NCBI RefSeq assembly: GCF_937952055.1
Contig: NZ_CALFYO010000021.1
Span: 1-64,000 of the forward strand
DNA length: 64,000 nucleotides
Direction: 5' to 3'
Source: an uncultured Piscinibacter sp.
Lineage (GTDB): Bacteria > Pseudomonadota > Gammaproteobacteria > Burkholderiales > Burkholderiaceae_C
Shown here: piece by piece, positions 26,397-34,895 of the stretch
Numbering within the stretch: the first letter of the stretch is position 1
Layout of the letters: every line of letters begins with the position of its first letter
The notes under the pieces: model-generated
The model's database searches: none
Told to the model about the DNA's origin: nothing
The model's input: the letters and a program-made list of their open reading frames with translations, nothing else
Position numbers and translations under genes: made by a program

Positions 26397-27410
26397 TCAG
26401 ACCGCTTCCGTCTCGGTGACCGGATCGAGCAGGCCGTACTCGCGGATGTGGCGGTCGGCCATCGCCTGGATCCGCGCGATGACCTCGTCGCGGCGCTGCG
26501 GCGCGAACAGGTGGCCGAAGCGCTTCTGCGGCTTCAGGTACTCTTCCACCGGCACGCGCCTGCGGATCTTGGCCACCGCCGTGACCTCGCCATGCGTCGC
26601 CTCGAACACCGGAAACAGTCCCGACTGCTGCGCCAGGCGGGCGAGCCGGATGGTGTCGTGCGAGGCCGAGCCCCAGCCCAGCGGACAGGGCACCAGCACA
26701 TGCAGGTAGCGCGCGCCGTGCAGCGACATGGCACGCGCCACCTTCGCCTCCAGGTCATGCAGGTCGGCCACCGTCGCGGTAGCCACGTAGGGAATGCCGT
26801 GCGCCATCGCGATGCGCGGCAGGTTCTTGCCCTGGCCGAAGCGATTGCCCGGCTGCGCGCCGACGGCCGGCGTGGTGGCGGTGCGTGCCGCCGCCGGCGT
26901 GGCCGACGAGCGCTGCACCCCGGTGTTCATGTAGGCCTCGTTGTCGTAGCAGATGTAGAGCACGTCGTCGTTGCGCTCGAACATGCCCGACAGGCAGCCG
27001 AAGCCGATGTCGGTGGTGCCGCCGTCGCCGCCCTGCGCGATGACGCGCACCGCGCTGCGGCCCTTCACCCTGTTTGCCGCCGCGATGCCGGTGGCCACCG
27101 CCGCCGTGTTGCCGAACAGCGAGTGGATCCACGGCAGCTGCCACGAGGTCTCGGGATACGGCGTGGAGAACACCTCGAGGCAGCCGGTGGCGTTGGCCGC
27201 GATCAGTTGCCTCTGGGTCGCCCGCATTGCCGCGTCGACCGCGTAGCGGGCGCCGAGCGCCTCGCCGCAGCCCTGGCAGGCGCGATGGCCGGAGTTGATC
27301 GCGTTGCTTCGCTCGAGGCTCGCCTGCACGCTGCGCTGCTCGGGGGCGAGCAGGCGATTGCCGACGGTGAAGGTGCCGGTCTGGTAGAACTTGATCGTCT
27401 GTGCCGACAT
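26397..27410 (-). CDS. 2-oxoacid oxidoreductase beta subunit (thiamine-diphosphate binding)
   Basis: 337 residues, PorB family. The CQGCGEALG segment near the N-terminus and the diphosphate site (QGGDGGTTDIG, then YDNEAYMNTGVQRS) mark the thiamine-diphosphate/Mg2+ domain. With the alpha and gamma subunits it should oxidatively decarboxylate a 2-oxoacid to an acyl-CoA. It lies ten bases after the alpha gene and two before the flavoprotein gene. The acid could be pyruvate, an aryl-glyoxylate or another; the sequence alone does not decide. Confidence 0.9.
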   Translation of the reverse strand: MSAQTIKFYQTGTFTVGNRLLAPEQRSVQASLERSNAINSGHRACQGCGEALGARYAVDAAMRATQRQLIAANATGCLEVFSTPYPETSWQLPWIHSLFGNTAAVATGIAAANRVKGRSAVRVIAQGGDGGTTDIGFGCLSGMFERNDDVLYICYDNEAYMNTGVQRSSATPAAARTATTPAVGAQPGNRFGQGKNLPRIAMAHGIPYVATATVADLHDLEAKVARAMSLHGARYLHVLVPCPLGWGSASHDTIRLARLAQQSGLFPVFEATHGEVTAVAKIRRRVPVEEYLKPQKRFGHLFAPQRRDEVIARIQAMADRHIREYGLLDPVTETEAV

Positions 27411-27420
27411 GGCCTGGCCC

Positions 27421-28674
27421 TCAACTGACGCGCGACGCGACGGCGCCGACGTCGCGCAGCATCGACTCCGCCGCCGGCCCGATGCGTTCGCCGCTGCGCT
27501 CGCGCTCGAGCTGCCGCTCCACCACCTTCCAGTCCATGTCGAGAAAGGTCAGCGGTTCCAGCGTGTCGGCGATCGCCTCGGTGAACACGCGCTGCAGCGA
27601 CGCCTGCGTGATCGCCCGCCCGCCCAGCCCGGCGATCACCGTGTAGCCGTTGCGGCGCGTGCCCGACATCGCCATGCGCACGTCGTTGGCGACGATGCCG
27701 CCCAGCCCCACCGAGAAGCTCTTTTCCAGCACCACCACGCGCTCCGCATGCACCAGCGCCTCGCGCACCGCCGCCAGCGGGAACGGCCGGAACGAGGTGA
27801 TGCCCAGCACGCCGATGCGCTCGCCCTCCTTGCGCATCGCGTCGACCGTGTCCTTGATCGTGCCGATCACCGAGCCGAGCGCGACGACGATCGTGTGCGC
27901 GTCTTCGCAGCGGTAGCAGTGCAGCAGGCCGCCGCTGTCGCGCCCGAAGACGTCCCTGAATTCGGCGGCGATCTGCGGAATGCGCTCGAGCGCGCGCATC
28001 TGCCGCGCATGCGCCAGGTAGCGGACCTCGGCGAAGGCCTCCGGCCCCACCATCGCGCCGATGCTCACCGGTTCGGCCGGGTCGAGCACCTGGCGCGGCA
28101 CGTAAGGCGGCAGGAAGGCATCGACCTGCGCCTGCGTGGGCATGTCGACGCGCTCGTAGGCGTGCGTGAGGATGAAGCCGTCCATGCACACCATCACCGG
28201 CAGGCTCATCTCCTCGGCGAGCTTGAAGGCCTGCAGGTGCAGATCCAGCGCCTCCTGGTTGTTCTCGGCGAACAACTGGATCCAGCCGCAGTCGCGCTGG
28301 CTCATCGAGTCGCTGTGGTCGTTCCAGATGTTGATCGGCGCACCGATGGCGCGATTGGCCACCGTCATCACGATCGGCAGGCCCAGACCCGAGGCGTTGT
28401 AGACCGCTTCGGCCATGAACAGCAGCCCTTGGCTGGCGGTGGCGGTGTAGGCGCGTGCGCCGGCTGCCGAGGCGCCAATAGCCACGCTCATCGCGGCGAA
28501 CTCGCTCTCGACGTTGATGAACTCGCAGGGGCTCAGCGTCCCGTCCTTCACCAGTTCGCCGAGCGCCTCGACGATGTGCGTCTGCGGCGAGATCGGGTAG
28601 GCGCAGATCACCTCCGGGCGGGCCAGCGCCACCGCCTCGGCGACGGCGCGCGAGCCCTCAATCTGTCTGTGCAT
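27421..28674 (-). CDS. 2-oxoacid oxidoreductase alpha subunit
   Basis: 417 residues, PorA family: the pyrimidine-binding thiamine domain with CAYPISPQTHIVEALG (about 24-39) and the FINVESEFAAMSVAIGAS segment, then the transketolase-C-like domain with GLGGIVANDVR. It overlaps the gamma gene by 17 bases. The separate alpha, beta, gamma subunits match the archaeal-type, oxygen-sensitive enzymes rather than the fused homodimeric pyruvate:ferredoxin oxidoreductase. Confidence 0.9.
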   Translation of the reverse strand: MHRQIEGSRAVAEAVALARPEVICAYPISPQTHIVEALGELVKDGTLSPCEFINVESEFAAMSVAIGASAAGARAYTATASQGLLFMAEAVYNASGLGLPIVMTVANRAIGAPINIWNDHSDSMSQRDCGWIQLFAENNQEALDLHLQAFKLAEEMSLPVMVCMDGFILTHAYERVDMPTQAQVDAFLPPYVPRQVLDPAEPVSIGAMVGPEAFAEVRYLAHARQMRALERIPQIAAEFRDVFGRDSGGLLHCYRCEDAHTIVVALGSVIGTIKDTVDAMRKEGERIGVLGITSFRPFPLAAVREALVHAERVVVLEKSFSVGLGGIVANDVRMAMSGTRRNGYTVIAGLGGRAITQASLQRVFTEAIADTLEPLTFLDMDWKVVERQLERERSGERIGPAAESMLRDVGAVASRVS

Positions 28675-29248
28675 GGACCGGCTCCCGCATTTCCTTCCTC
28701 ACGTACTCGAAGGCCTCGGCGGCCGCGGCCACGTTGCCCTCCGCGACCTTGCCGGCGAACTTGTCGCGGATCGCGTGCGCCACCGCGTCGAGGGTGATCA
28801 GGCCGCTGATCGCCGCGAATCCGCCGAGCAGCGCCGCGTTGGGCAGCGGCCGGCCCACGTGGCGCTGCGCGATCTCACTGGCCGGCACGTTGGCCAGCCG
28901 CTCGCGACGGAAGCGCCGGACGAAATCACCCACACCCAGCTCGTCGAAGCTGCGCATCGAGTTGATGAGCACGTAGCCGTCGGGCTTCAGGCCCTGGAAC
29001 ACGTCGACCTGGTGCAGCAGCGTCGGGTCCTGGATGATCAGCGCATCCGGTGCCATCACCGGCTCGCGCAGGCGGATCTCGCGGTCCGCGATGCGGCAGA
29101 AGGCGACCACCGGCGCCCCGGTGCGCTCGGAGCCGAAGCTCGGAAACGCCTGTGCATCACGCCCTTGCTCGAAGGCGGCGATCGACAGCATCTCGGCGCC
29201 GGTGACAACACCCTGCCCGCCACGGCCGTGGATGCGGATCTGGAACAC
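28658..29248 (-). CDS. 2-oxoacid oxidoreductase gamma subunit
   Basis: 196 residues, PorG family, with the N-terminal GRGGQGVVTGAEML motif and the FPSFGSERTGAPV segment typical of gamma subunits that help bind coenzyme A. The start is a GTG at 29248 preceded by AGGAGAG at good spacing. It is the first gene of the operon, 56 bases after an FNR-like box, and its 3' end overlaps the alpha gene. Confidence 0.9.
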   Translation of the reverse strand: MFQIRIHGRGGQGVVTGAEMLSIAAFEQGRDAQAFPSFGSERTGAPVVAFCRIADREIRLREPVMAPDALIIQDPTLLHQVDVFQGLKPDGYVLINSMRSFDELGVGDFVRRFRRERLANVPASEIAQRHVGRPLPNAALLGGFAAISGLITLDAVAHAIRDKFAGKVAEGNVAAAAEAFEYVRKEMREPVHAQTD

Positions 29249-29275
29249 ATGCCTCTCCTGCGTGTGCGTCGGCGC

Positions 29276-29317
29276 ATTCTTCGGGCCGATGCGCTCCCCA
29301 GGCTTGTCCTGCATCAA
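29276..29317 (-). promoter_or_regulatory. FNR/Anr-like box and promoter of the 2-oxoacid oxidoreductase operon
   Basis: On the complement strand TTGAT-N4-GACAA occupies 29317-29304, nine of ten matches to the FNR/Anr consensus TTGAT-N4-ATCAA. An AAGAAT at 29281-29276 can serve as -10, which would put the centre of the box at -41.5, the classic class II activation position. This would switch the oxygen-sensitive enzyme on under low oxygen. Binding is inferred, not shown. Confidence 0.55.
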
Positions 29318-29368
29318 GCGCGCGGCGCGGCGACAATGCCGCAGCCTCTCGCGCCTCGCGCCCCGTTC

Positions 29369-30253
29369 ATGCACCCCGGAATCCTCTACGCCGCCTCTGC
29401 CTATGTGGTCTGGGGCCTGTTCCCGCTTTACTTCAGCCACCTCTCGGCCGTCGCCGCCAGCGAGGTGCTGGTGCACCGCATCGTCTGGTCGCTGGTGTTC
29501 GTGATCGCGCTGCTGGCCTGGCGCAGGCAGTGGGCCTGGCTGGCGCCGACGCTGCGGCAGCCCAGGGTGATCGGCGCCTCCGTGGCCAGCGCGCTGCTGC
29601 TGTCCTGCAACTGGGTGACCTACATCTGGTCGGTAAGCAACGGCCATGTGCTCGATGCCAGCCTGGGCTACTTCATCACGCCGCTGGTCAACGTGCTGCT
29701 CGGCTATACCGTGCTGCACGAACGGCCGAGACGGCTGCAATGGGCGGCACTCGGACTGGCCATGCTCGGCGTGGTCTGGTTGACTGCGCAGGCGGGCCAG
29801 TTGCCTTGGATCGCCCTGGTGCTGGCGGGCAGCTTCGGCGCCTACGGGTTGCTGCGCAAGATCGCGCCGCTCGGCGCACTGGAGGGGCTGACGCTGGAGA
29901 CGCTGTTGCTCGCGCCGCCGGCCCTGATCGCGCTGGCGCTGTGGTGGGGCCGCGGCCCGACGAGCTTTCCGGCGCCGGACCTGTCCACCAACCTGTGGCT
30001 GATCGGCGTCGGCCCGCTGACCGCGGTGCCGCTGCTGCTCTTCGCCGCCGGCGCCCGGCGCATCTCGATGACGACGCTGGGACTGCTGCAGTACATCGGC
30101 CCGTCGATCCAGTTCGCGCTGGGGGTGTGGCTGTTCAACGAGCCCTTCGGCAGCCAGCGTCTGGTCGGTTTCGTGCTGATCTGGACGGCATTGCTGGTGT
30201 ACAGCGCCGACGGCTGGCGGGTGGCGCGGCGTTCGGTGGCTGCGGCGGCCTGA
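29369..30253 (+). CDS. rarD: RarD-type EamA transporter
   Basis: 294 residues with about ten membrane segments in two EamA repeats. The start GILYAASAYVVWGLFPLYF and SCNWVTYIWSVSNGHVLDAS are the RarD signatures. RarD is a predicted chloramphenicol-sensitive or metabolite exporter; the true substrate is unknown. The ATG at 29369 begins directly before the first segment. Divergent from the 2-oxoacid oxidoreductase operon. Confidence 0.9.
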   Translation: MHPGILYAASAYVVWGLFPLYFSHLSAVAASEVLVHRIVWSLVFVIALLAWRRQWAWLAPTLRQPRVIGASVASALLLSCNWVTYIWSVSNGHVLDASLGYFITPLVNVLLGYTVLHERPRRLQWAALGLAMLGVVWLTAQAGQLPWIALVLAGSFGAYGLLRKIAPLGALEGLTLETLLLAPPALIALALWWGRGPTSFPAPDLSTNLWLIGVGPLTAVPLLLFAAGARRISMTTLGLLQYIGPSIQFALGVWLFNEPFGSQRLVGFVLIWTALLVYSADGWRVARRSVAAAA

Positions 30254-30286
30254 TTCGCTGCGCCGGCACCTTGTCGCCCGCTGGCC

Positions 30287-31174
30287 GTGCTTCGATGGCA
30301 CGCCGTGGGCACGCTGTCGCCCTGCCTGCGCGGGTGGCCGTTGCTGCTGGCGGCCATGGCGCTTCATTGCGCCGCGCAGACGCCAGCCGCTGCGGTCCGT
30401 GCCGATTCGCTGCCGACCCGTGTCACGCTCGGCATCGAGCGTGTGCATCTGCCCGCCGGCGAAGCGCTGGGGCTGGTCGGCGGGTCCTTGCTGGTCGAGG
30501 TGGGCGACGGCTGGAGCGTCGGTCCCGCGGTCTACGGCGCCGCGACGGGACGGCGTGGCGGCCTCTTCGTCGAAGGCGTCGAACTGCAGCGCCACTGGCC
30601 GCTCGGCCACGGTGTGGGACTGTCGGCCGGCATCTTTGCGGGCGGCGGCGGGGGTGCCGCGGCACCGGTGGGCAGCGGGCCGATGCTGCGGCCTGCCTTG
30701 ACGCTGCTGTCGGACGTCGGCCCCCGCCTGCAGGCCGGGCTGTCGTGGTCGCAGCTGACACTTCCGAGCGGTGACATCCGCAGCCGCCAGTTCGGCCTGG
30801 TGCTTGCGCGGCGCGACGACTTCCGCCACGACGTCGGCGGGCGCGGGACCGATCCGCTCGCGGCGGACGGTGCGGTGTCGGGCGACGCCGCAGGCTACAT
30901 GGAGATCCTGGCCGCCAGCCTCTTCAGCATGGCACCGCTGCCCCAGATGCTGCCCCGCTGGCGGGTCGGAGCGCGCGTCGGCGCAGAACTCGGCGGCGGC
31001 GTGCGGGTCGATGGCGGCGCACTCGCCCAGGCGCTGCTGTGGGCCGGCTGGGCGCCACGCGGCGGCATCGAGTGGCGCGCCGGCATCGGCAAGGTGCGCG
31101 CCCTGCGCGCTGGTCTGGACAGCGCGCTGTTCGAGCTGTCCTGGACGCGTGCCTTCGGCGCGAGCGGCTCCTGA
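30287..31174 (+). CDS. Exported protein of unknown function, outer-membrane-like
   Basis: 295 residues, not recognised. An N-terminal hydrophobic segment (about 15-30, ending HCAAQ) looks like a signal peptide. The rest is rich in Gly and alternating polar/hydrophobic stretches (GVGLSAGIFAGG, FGLVLARRDDF, FELSWTRAF), which suggests a small beta-barrel. The last strand ends in F followed by GASGS, so the usual terminal aromatic signal is not strict. The start is a GTG at 30287. It lies 33 bases after rarD on the same strand. Confidence 0.55.
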   Translation: MLRWHAVGTLSPCLRGWPLLLAAMALHCAAQTPAAAVRADSLPTRVTLGIERVHLPAGEALGLVGGSLLVEVGDGWSVGPAVYGAATGRRGGLFVEGVELQRHWPLGHGVGLSAGIFAGGGGGAAAPVGSGPMLRPALTLLSDVGPRLQAGLSWSQLTLPSGDIRSRQFGLVLARRDDFRHDVGGRGTDPLAADGAVSGDAAGYMEILAASLFSMAPLPQMLPRWRVGARVGAELGGGVRVDGGALAQALLWAGWAPRGGIEWRAGIGKVRALRAGLDSALFELSWTRAFGASGS

Positions 31175-31190
31175 AGCGGCACGCCCGCTG

Positions 31191-31769
31191 CTACGCCAGG
31201 TCGCCCGCCAGGGTCGCCAGCGTGTCCGGCGCGATCACGACATGCGCGGGATAGTGGGTGTGGTCGCAGCCGAGCTTGACGCTGGCGCCGGCGCGCACCG
31301 CCTCGCGCGCCGCCTGCGGGAACTCGAAGCGCAGGAAGTGCACCGACGAGGTCTTCTCCTCGTTCTCGCGGTCCAGGTCCTCGTCGGCGATGGCGTAGAT
31401 GCGCGCATGGCCCTCGACCTCGACGAACATGCGGTCCTCCACGCCGATCAGCCGCGCCAGCTCGCGCTTGCGCTCGTGCGGATCGGGGTACTCGATGAGC
31501 ATCGTCGCCTTCCAGTTGGTGCCGTCCGGCACCAGCGGCGCATAGGCGTCGATCTCGCTCTGGATGCCCTCCTCGTCGAAGATCTTCTCGATGTGCAGCA
31601 TCTCCTGGATCTGGCGGCGGATCGTCTTCTCGTCCTCGAACTGCACGCTGATGTGCTCGCCGAGATGCACGGTGCGCAGCCGGCGGTGGGCGATGACCTC
31701 GGGCTTGCTGCTCTTGCGGATCTTCGAATAGGCCTCCAGCGTGAGGAGGCTGTCGCGGGTGATGGTCAT
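31191..31769 (-). CDS. DUF3501 family protein
   Basis: 192 residues, soluble, starting MTITRDSLLTLEAYSKIRK with the DUF3501 signature (FEDEKTIRRQIQEMLHIEKIF). Function unknown, but the family nearly always sits next to a cysteine-rich Fe-S oxidoreductase and a rubrerythrin, as here, and is thought to belong to oxidative-stress or redox defence. The ATG at 31769 has GGAGAG seven bases upstream. It follows the Fe-S gene by 20 bases. Confidence 0.9.
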   Translation of the reverse strand: MTITRDSLLTLEAYSKIRKSSKPEVIAHRRLRTVHLGEHISVQFEDEKTIRRQIQEMLHIEKIFDEEGIQSEIDAYAPLVPDGTNWKATMLIEYPDPHERKRELARLIGVEDRMFVEVEGHARIYAIADEDLDRENEEKTSSVHFLRFEFPQAAREAVRAGASVKLGCDHTHYPAHVVIAPDTLATLAGDLA

Positions 31770-31789
31770 GCTTCTCTCCATCGGGGGTT

Positions 31790-33139
31790 TCACATACCGT
31801 AGGCGATGCGCAGCAGGCTCAGCGGGTGTGCCAGCTTGGCAGCGGGCAGCTGGTTGTTCGCCATGCCCTGCGCGATGTGGTGGCCGGCGAGCTGGCAGTC
31901 GGAGCTGATCCAGTCGGGCTCGTCCTTGGCCATCAGCTTGAACACCGGCTTGCCGATCTTCATGGCGATCTCGTGGTACGGCTTCTTCACGCCGTAGGTG
32001 CCGGCGTGGCCCGAGCAGCGCTCCACCGTGTTGAGCTGCACCGTGACTGACTGACCGATCAGCTTGAGCATCTCCTCGGTCTTCTTGCCGATCTTCTGCA
32101 CGCGCCCGTGACAGGGGATGTGGTAGCTGACCTTGCCCAGCGGCGTCTTGAAGTCGGTCTTCAACAGGCCGTCCTTGTGGCGCGCCATCAGGTACTCGAA
32201 GGGGTCGAACATCGCCTCCTGCACCGCCTTCACGTCGGCGTCGTGCGGGAACAGCAGCGGCAACTCCTGCTTGAACATCAGCGTGCACGAGGGAATGGCG
32301 CTGAGGATGGCGTAGCCCTCCTTGGCGTACTCCGCCAGCACCGGGATGTTCGCTTCCTTGTGCCGGGCCACGCCGTCCAGGTCGCCGAGCTCGAGCTTGG
32401 GCATGCCGCAGCACGACTCCTTCTCGACGATCACGTAGGGAATCTGGTTGTGCTCGAGCGTGGCAATCAGGTCGTGGCCGATGCCGGGCTCGTTGTAGTT
32501 GACGTAGCAGGTGGAGAAGATCGCCACCTTGCCGGGGCTGCGCTCCCCATCCTTCACTGCCGTGGCGCTGCCCTGCTTCTTCGCGCTCCAGCGGAATCGG
32601 CGCGTGGCCAGCTCGGGCATCCAGGCGTCCTTGTGCACGTCCAGCGCGCTCTCCATCACGCTGCGCGCCGCCTGGGTGCGGTTGATGGCGTTGACAGCCT
32701 GCACGACGACGGGGATGCCGGCGAAGGAGCCGTGCACGTCGGTCGAGGCGAGGAATTTCTCGCTGGCCTTGACCCCGCCCTTCCTGAACTTGATCGCCTT
32801 GGCGCGCAGCATGGTGTGCGGGAAGTCGAGGTTCCACTCGTGCGGTGGCACGTAGGGGCACTTGGTCAGGTAGCACAGGTCGCAGAGGTAGCACTGGTCG
32901 ACGACCTTCCAGTAGTCCTCCTTCTTCACGCCGTGCACTTCGCCGTCGTCGGTGGCGTCGACCAGGTCGAACAGGTTGGGGAACGACTGGCACAGGCTGA
33001 CACAGCGGCGGCAGCCGTGGCAGATGTCGAAGATGCGCTCCATCTCCTTGAACGCCAGTTCCTCGTTGTAGAAGTCCGGGTTCTTCCAGTCGACGGCATG
33101 GCGGGTGGGGGCTTCCAGGTTGCCTTCGCGAGCGGTCAT
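31790..33139 (-). CDS. Heterodisulfide-reductase-like Fe-S oxidoreductase
   Basis: 449 residues. Two N-terminal [4Fe-4S] motifs (CHGCRRCVSLC and CYLCDLCYLTKC) are followed by two cysteine-rich CCG-type domains (STCYVNYNEPG with SCCGMPKLELG, then IPCHGRVQK, VERCSGHAG and SSDC), the GlpC/HdrB layout. It should pass electrons between a quinone or flavoprotein and a disulfide or peroxide system with rubrerythrin. The ATG at 33139 is chosen over a TTG ten codons earlier. Cytoplasmic, no membrane segment. Confidence 0.88.
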   Translation of the reverse strand: MTAREGNLEAPTRHAVDWKNPDFYNEELAFKEMERIFDICHGCRRCVSLCQSFPNLFDLVDATDDGEVHGVKKEDYWKVVDQCYLCDLCYLTKCPYVPPHEWNLDFPHTMLRAKAIKFRKGGVKASEKFLASTDVHGSFAGIPVVVQAVNAINRTQAARSVMESALDVHKDAWMPELATRRFRWSAKKQGSATAVKDGERSPGKVAIFSTCYVNYNEPGIGHDLIATLEHNQIPYVIVEKESCCGMPKLELGDLDGVARHKEANIPVLAEYAKEGYAILSAIPSCTLMFKQELPLLFPHDADVKAVQEAMFDPFEYLMARHKDGLLKTDFKTPLGKVSYHIPCHGRVQKIGKKTEEMLKLIGQSVTVQLNTVERCSGHAGTYGVKKPYHEIAMKIGKPVFKLMAKDEPDWISSDCQLAGHHIAQGMANNQLPAAKLAHPLSLLRIAYGM

Positions 33140-33165
33140 GTTTGTTCTCCTCGGTCCACCAATGA

Positions 33166-33188
33166 ACAAGGGGCACGAAGCCCCTTGT
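33166..33188 (-). terminator. Strong hairpin between rubrerythrin and the Fe-S gene
   Basis: A perfect 9-bp stem (ACAAGGGGC with GCCCCTTGT) encloses a five-base loop. It lies 22 bases after the rubrerythrin stop and 27 before the Fe-S gene. On the complement strand the stem is followed only by TCATTGG, so full termination is doubtful. It may be a partial terminator or an mRNA stabiliser that gives rubrerythrin higher expression than the downstream genes. Confidence 0.55.
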
Positions 33189-33209
33189 CGTTCGAGCGCA
33201 GTGCCGGCG

Positions 33210-33632
33210 TCAGTCGACCAGCGCGTCGAGCGCCTTCTGGTAGCGGTTGGCGTGCGAACGCTCGGCCTTGGCCAGCGTCTCGAACCAGTCGGCGATCTCG
33301 TCGAAGCCCTCTTCGCGCGCCTGCTTGGCCATGCCCGGGTACATGTCGGTGTACTCGTGCGTCTCGCCGGCGACGGCCGCCATCAGGTTCTGGCGGCTGT
33401 TGCCGATCGGCAAGCCGGTGGCCGGGTCGCCCGAGCCGTTCTCGAGGAACTCGAGATGGCCGTGGGCGTGGCCCGTTTCGCCTTCGGCGGTCGAGCGGAA
33501 CAGCGCCGCGACGTCGTTCTGGCCTTCCACGTCGGCCTTGTTTGCGAAGTACAGGTACCGGCGGTTCGCCTGCGATTCGCCCGCGAAGGCGTCCTTCAGG
33601 TTCTGCTCGGTCTTCGATCCTTTCAAGCCCAT
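33210..33632 (-). CDS. rbr: Rubrerythrin without rubredoxin domain
   Basis: 140 residues, a ferritin-like di-iron protein that reduces hydrogen peroxide. The helices carry the metal ligands in AEGETGHAHGH, ETHEYTDMYP and AERSHAN. The C-terminal rubredoxin domain of classical rubrerythrins is absent, so electrons must come from a partner, perhaps the Fe-S oxidoreductase encoded next. The ATG at 33632 follows AGGAGAG at ideal spacing. First gene of the cluster with the Fe-S protein and DUF3501. Confidence 0.92.
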   Translation of the reverse strand: MGLKGSKTEQNLKDAFAGESQANRRYLYFANKADVEGQNDVAALFRSTAEGETGHAHGHLEFLENGSGDPATGLPIGNSRQNLMAAVAGETHEYTDMYPGMAKQAREEGFDEIADWFETLAKAERSHANRYQKALDALVD

Positions 33633-33792
33633 GTCGCTCTCCTGTCGTTGAGTTGACCCGAACGGCCGCGTGCGCGATGGCGCGTCGAACCGCGGCACCC
33701 GAATACGCTACCCCACGCATGGGGGTGGGGCAAATACAAATGGTCTATGCATGGGATTGGCAAAGACTATGCCCAACCGCACCACGATCGAG

Positions 33793-33810
33793 TTCTCATT
33801 TCAATGAGAA
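33793..33810. promoter_or_regulatory. Inverted repeat upstream of rubrerythrin
   Basis: TTCTCAT and ATGAGAA form perfect 7-bp arms around a four-base spacer. It overlaps the stop codon of the esterase gene and lies 160 bases before rubrerythrin on the same strand. Too short and without T-run for a terminator; it could bind a regulator of the peroxide cluster, but I know no matching consensus. Confidence 0.35.
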
Positions 33811-34685
33811 GCGTTCGTAACCACGTCACCGCCGGGCAGCCCGAGCAGGCCGAGCGCGAGGCGGTGCAGCCGGGTGCTCGCATCGGCGAGATCGTGCAGC
33901 ACGGTGAAGTGGTTCGCGCCGGCGATCGTCTCGCACACCGGCACGCTGCGCTCACCCCAGACCTGGCGGATCAGTCTGTTCTGGCGCAGGAACTCCTCGC
34001 TCTCGTCACCGCCCACCACGGCGGCCAGCGGGCCCTTCGGCGCGGGCATCAGCGCCGGGCTCAGGCGGCGCGCAGAGGCCTCGGTGAGCCGGAGGTCCGG
34101 CGCGAGGAAGGGCGTGCGGCGCAGCGGCTCCATGTCGAACAGTCCGGAGATCGACAGCGCGCCGTGCAGCACAGTGGCCGGCAGATCTTCGCCGACACGC
34201 GGCCATTCGCAGCAGGCCATCATCGCGGCCAGGTGCCCGCCGGCCGAATGGCCACCGACGACGATGCGACCCGGGTCGCCACCGTGCGCGCGCGCGTGGC
34301 GATGGACCCAGGCGATGGCCTTCACCACCTGCAGCGTGATCTGCTCGATGGTCACCGCCGGGCACAGCGCGTAGTTCGGCACCACCACCAGCGCGCCCGC
34401 GTCGACCAGCGCCGGCGCGACGAAGGAATGGTCGCGCTTGTCGAGTGCGCGCCAATAGCCGCCGTGGATGAACACGAACACCGGTGCATCGCGGCGCTCG
34501 GTGCGGAAGACGTCGAGCGTCTCGCCCTCACCTTCGCCATAGCTCAGGTCGAGCGTGCAGTCCGCCTGCGCGCGCGCCAGGGCCGAAGCGTTCGCCCAGC
34601 GCTCGAGGATGCGCGCTGCGTCGTGGACGCGGGCGCGGTTGTTGTACTGAGCGTCCAGCCATGTCGGATCAGGTGGGTTCGTCAT
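33801..34685 (-). CDS. Alpha/beta-hydrolase (HSL/arylformamidase-like esterase)
   Basis: 294 residues. The oxyanion motif HGGYW is at 74-78, the nucleophile Ser147 in GHSAGG, and a C-terminal His in GANHFTVLH. The HGGYW form and the LCPAVTIEQI stretch resemble kynurenine formamidase and BD-FAE-type esterases. No other tryptophan-degradation gene is near, so a general carboxylesterase is equally possible. The ATG at 34685 fits the family; the frame is open upstream across the tRNA but that part is not coding. Confidence 0.85.
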   Translation of the reverse strand: MTNPPDPTWLDAQYNNRARVHDAARILERWANASALARAQADCTLDLSYGEGEGETLDVFRTERRDAPVFVFIHGGYWRALDKRDHSFVAPALVDAGALVVVPNYALCPAVTIEQITLQVVKAIAWVHRHARAHGGDPGRIVVGGHSAGGHLAAMMACCEWPRVGEDLPATVLHGALSISGLFDMEPLRRTPFLAPDLRLTEASARRLSPALMPAPKGPLAAVVGGDESEEFLRQNRLIRQVWGERSVPVCETIAGANHFTVLHDLADASTRLHRLALGLLGLPGGDVVTNASH

Positions 34686-34756
34686 CGCGTCTCCGGCTCG
34701 CCGTGAATCAGCGGTTCTACCGCGCCGGCGACCCGGATCGCGCTCGCGGAGTTTGG

Positions 34757-34762
34757 TAGAAT
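34757..34762 (+). promoter_or_regulatory. -10 box of the tRNA-Ala gene
   Basis: TAGAAT lies 12 bases before the first base of the tRNA, at the distance expected for a -10 hexamer. A clear -35 box is not visible. Confidence 0.4.
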
Positions 34763-34774
34763 GCGCGAGTTCGT

Positions 34775-34850
<76 letters not shown>

Positions 34851-34860
34851 CGCCAAACCT

Positions 34861-34895
34861 AAGTGCTTGATTCCTAACGGGCTCAAGCACTTTTT
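34861..34895 (+). terminator. Rho-independent terminator of tRNA-Ala
   Basis: A 10-bp stem (AAGTGCTTGA with TCAAGCACTT) and a 12-base loop are followed directly by a run of five Ts, eleven bases after the tRNA. This is the clearest intrinsic terminator in the window. Confidence 0.9.

Noticed and set aside
24769..29248. Naming the operon as pyruvate:ferredoxin oxidoreductase or as padEFGHI
   Set aside because: Subunit layout alone does not fix the substrate and no linked aromatic-degradation genes are present. Only the enzyme class is supported.
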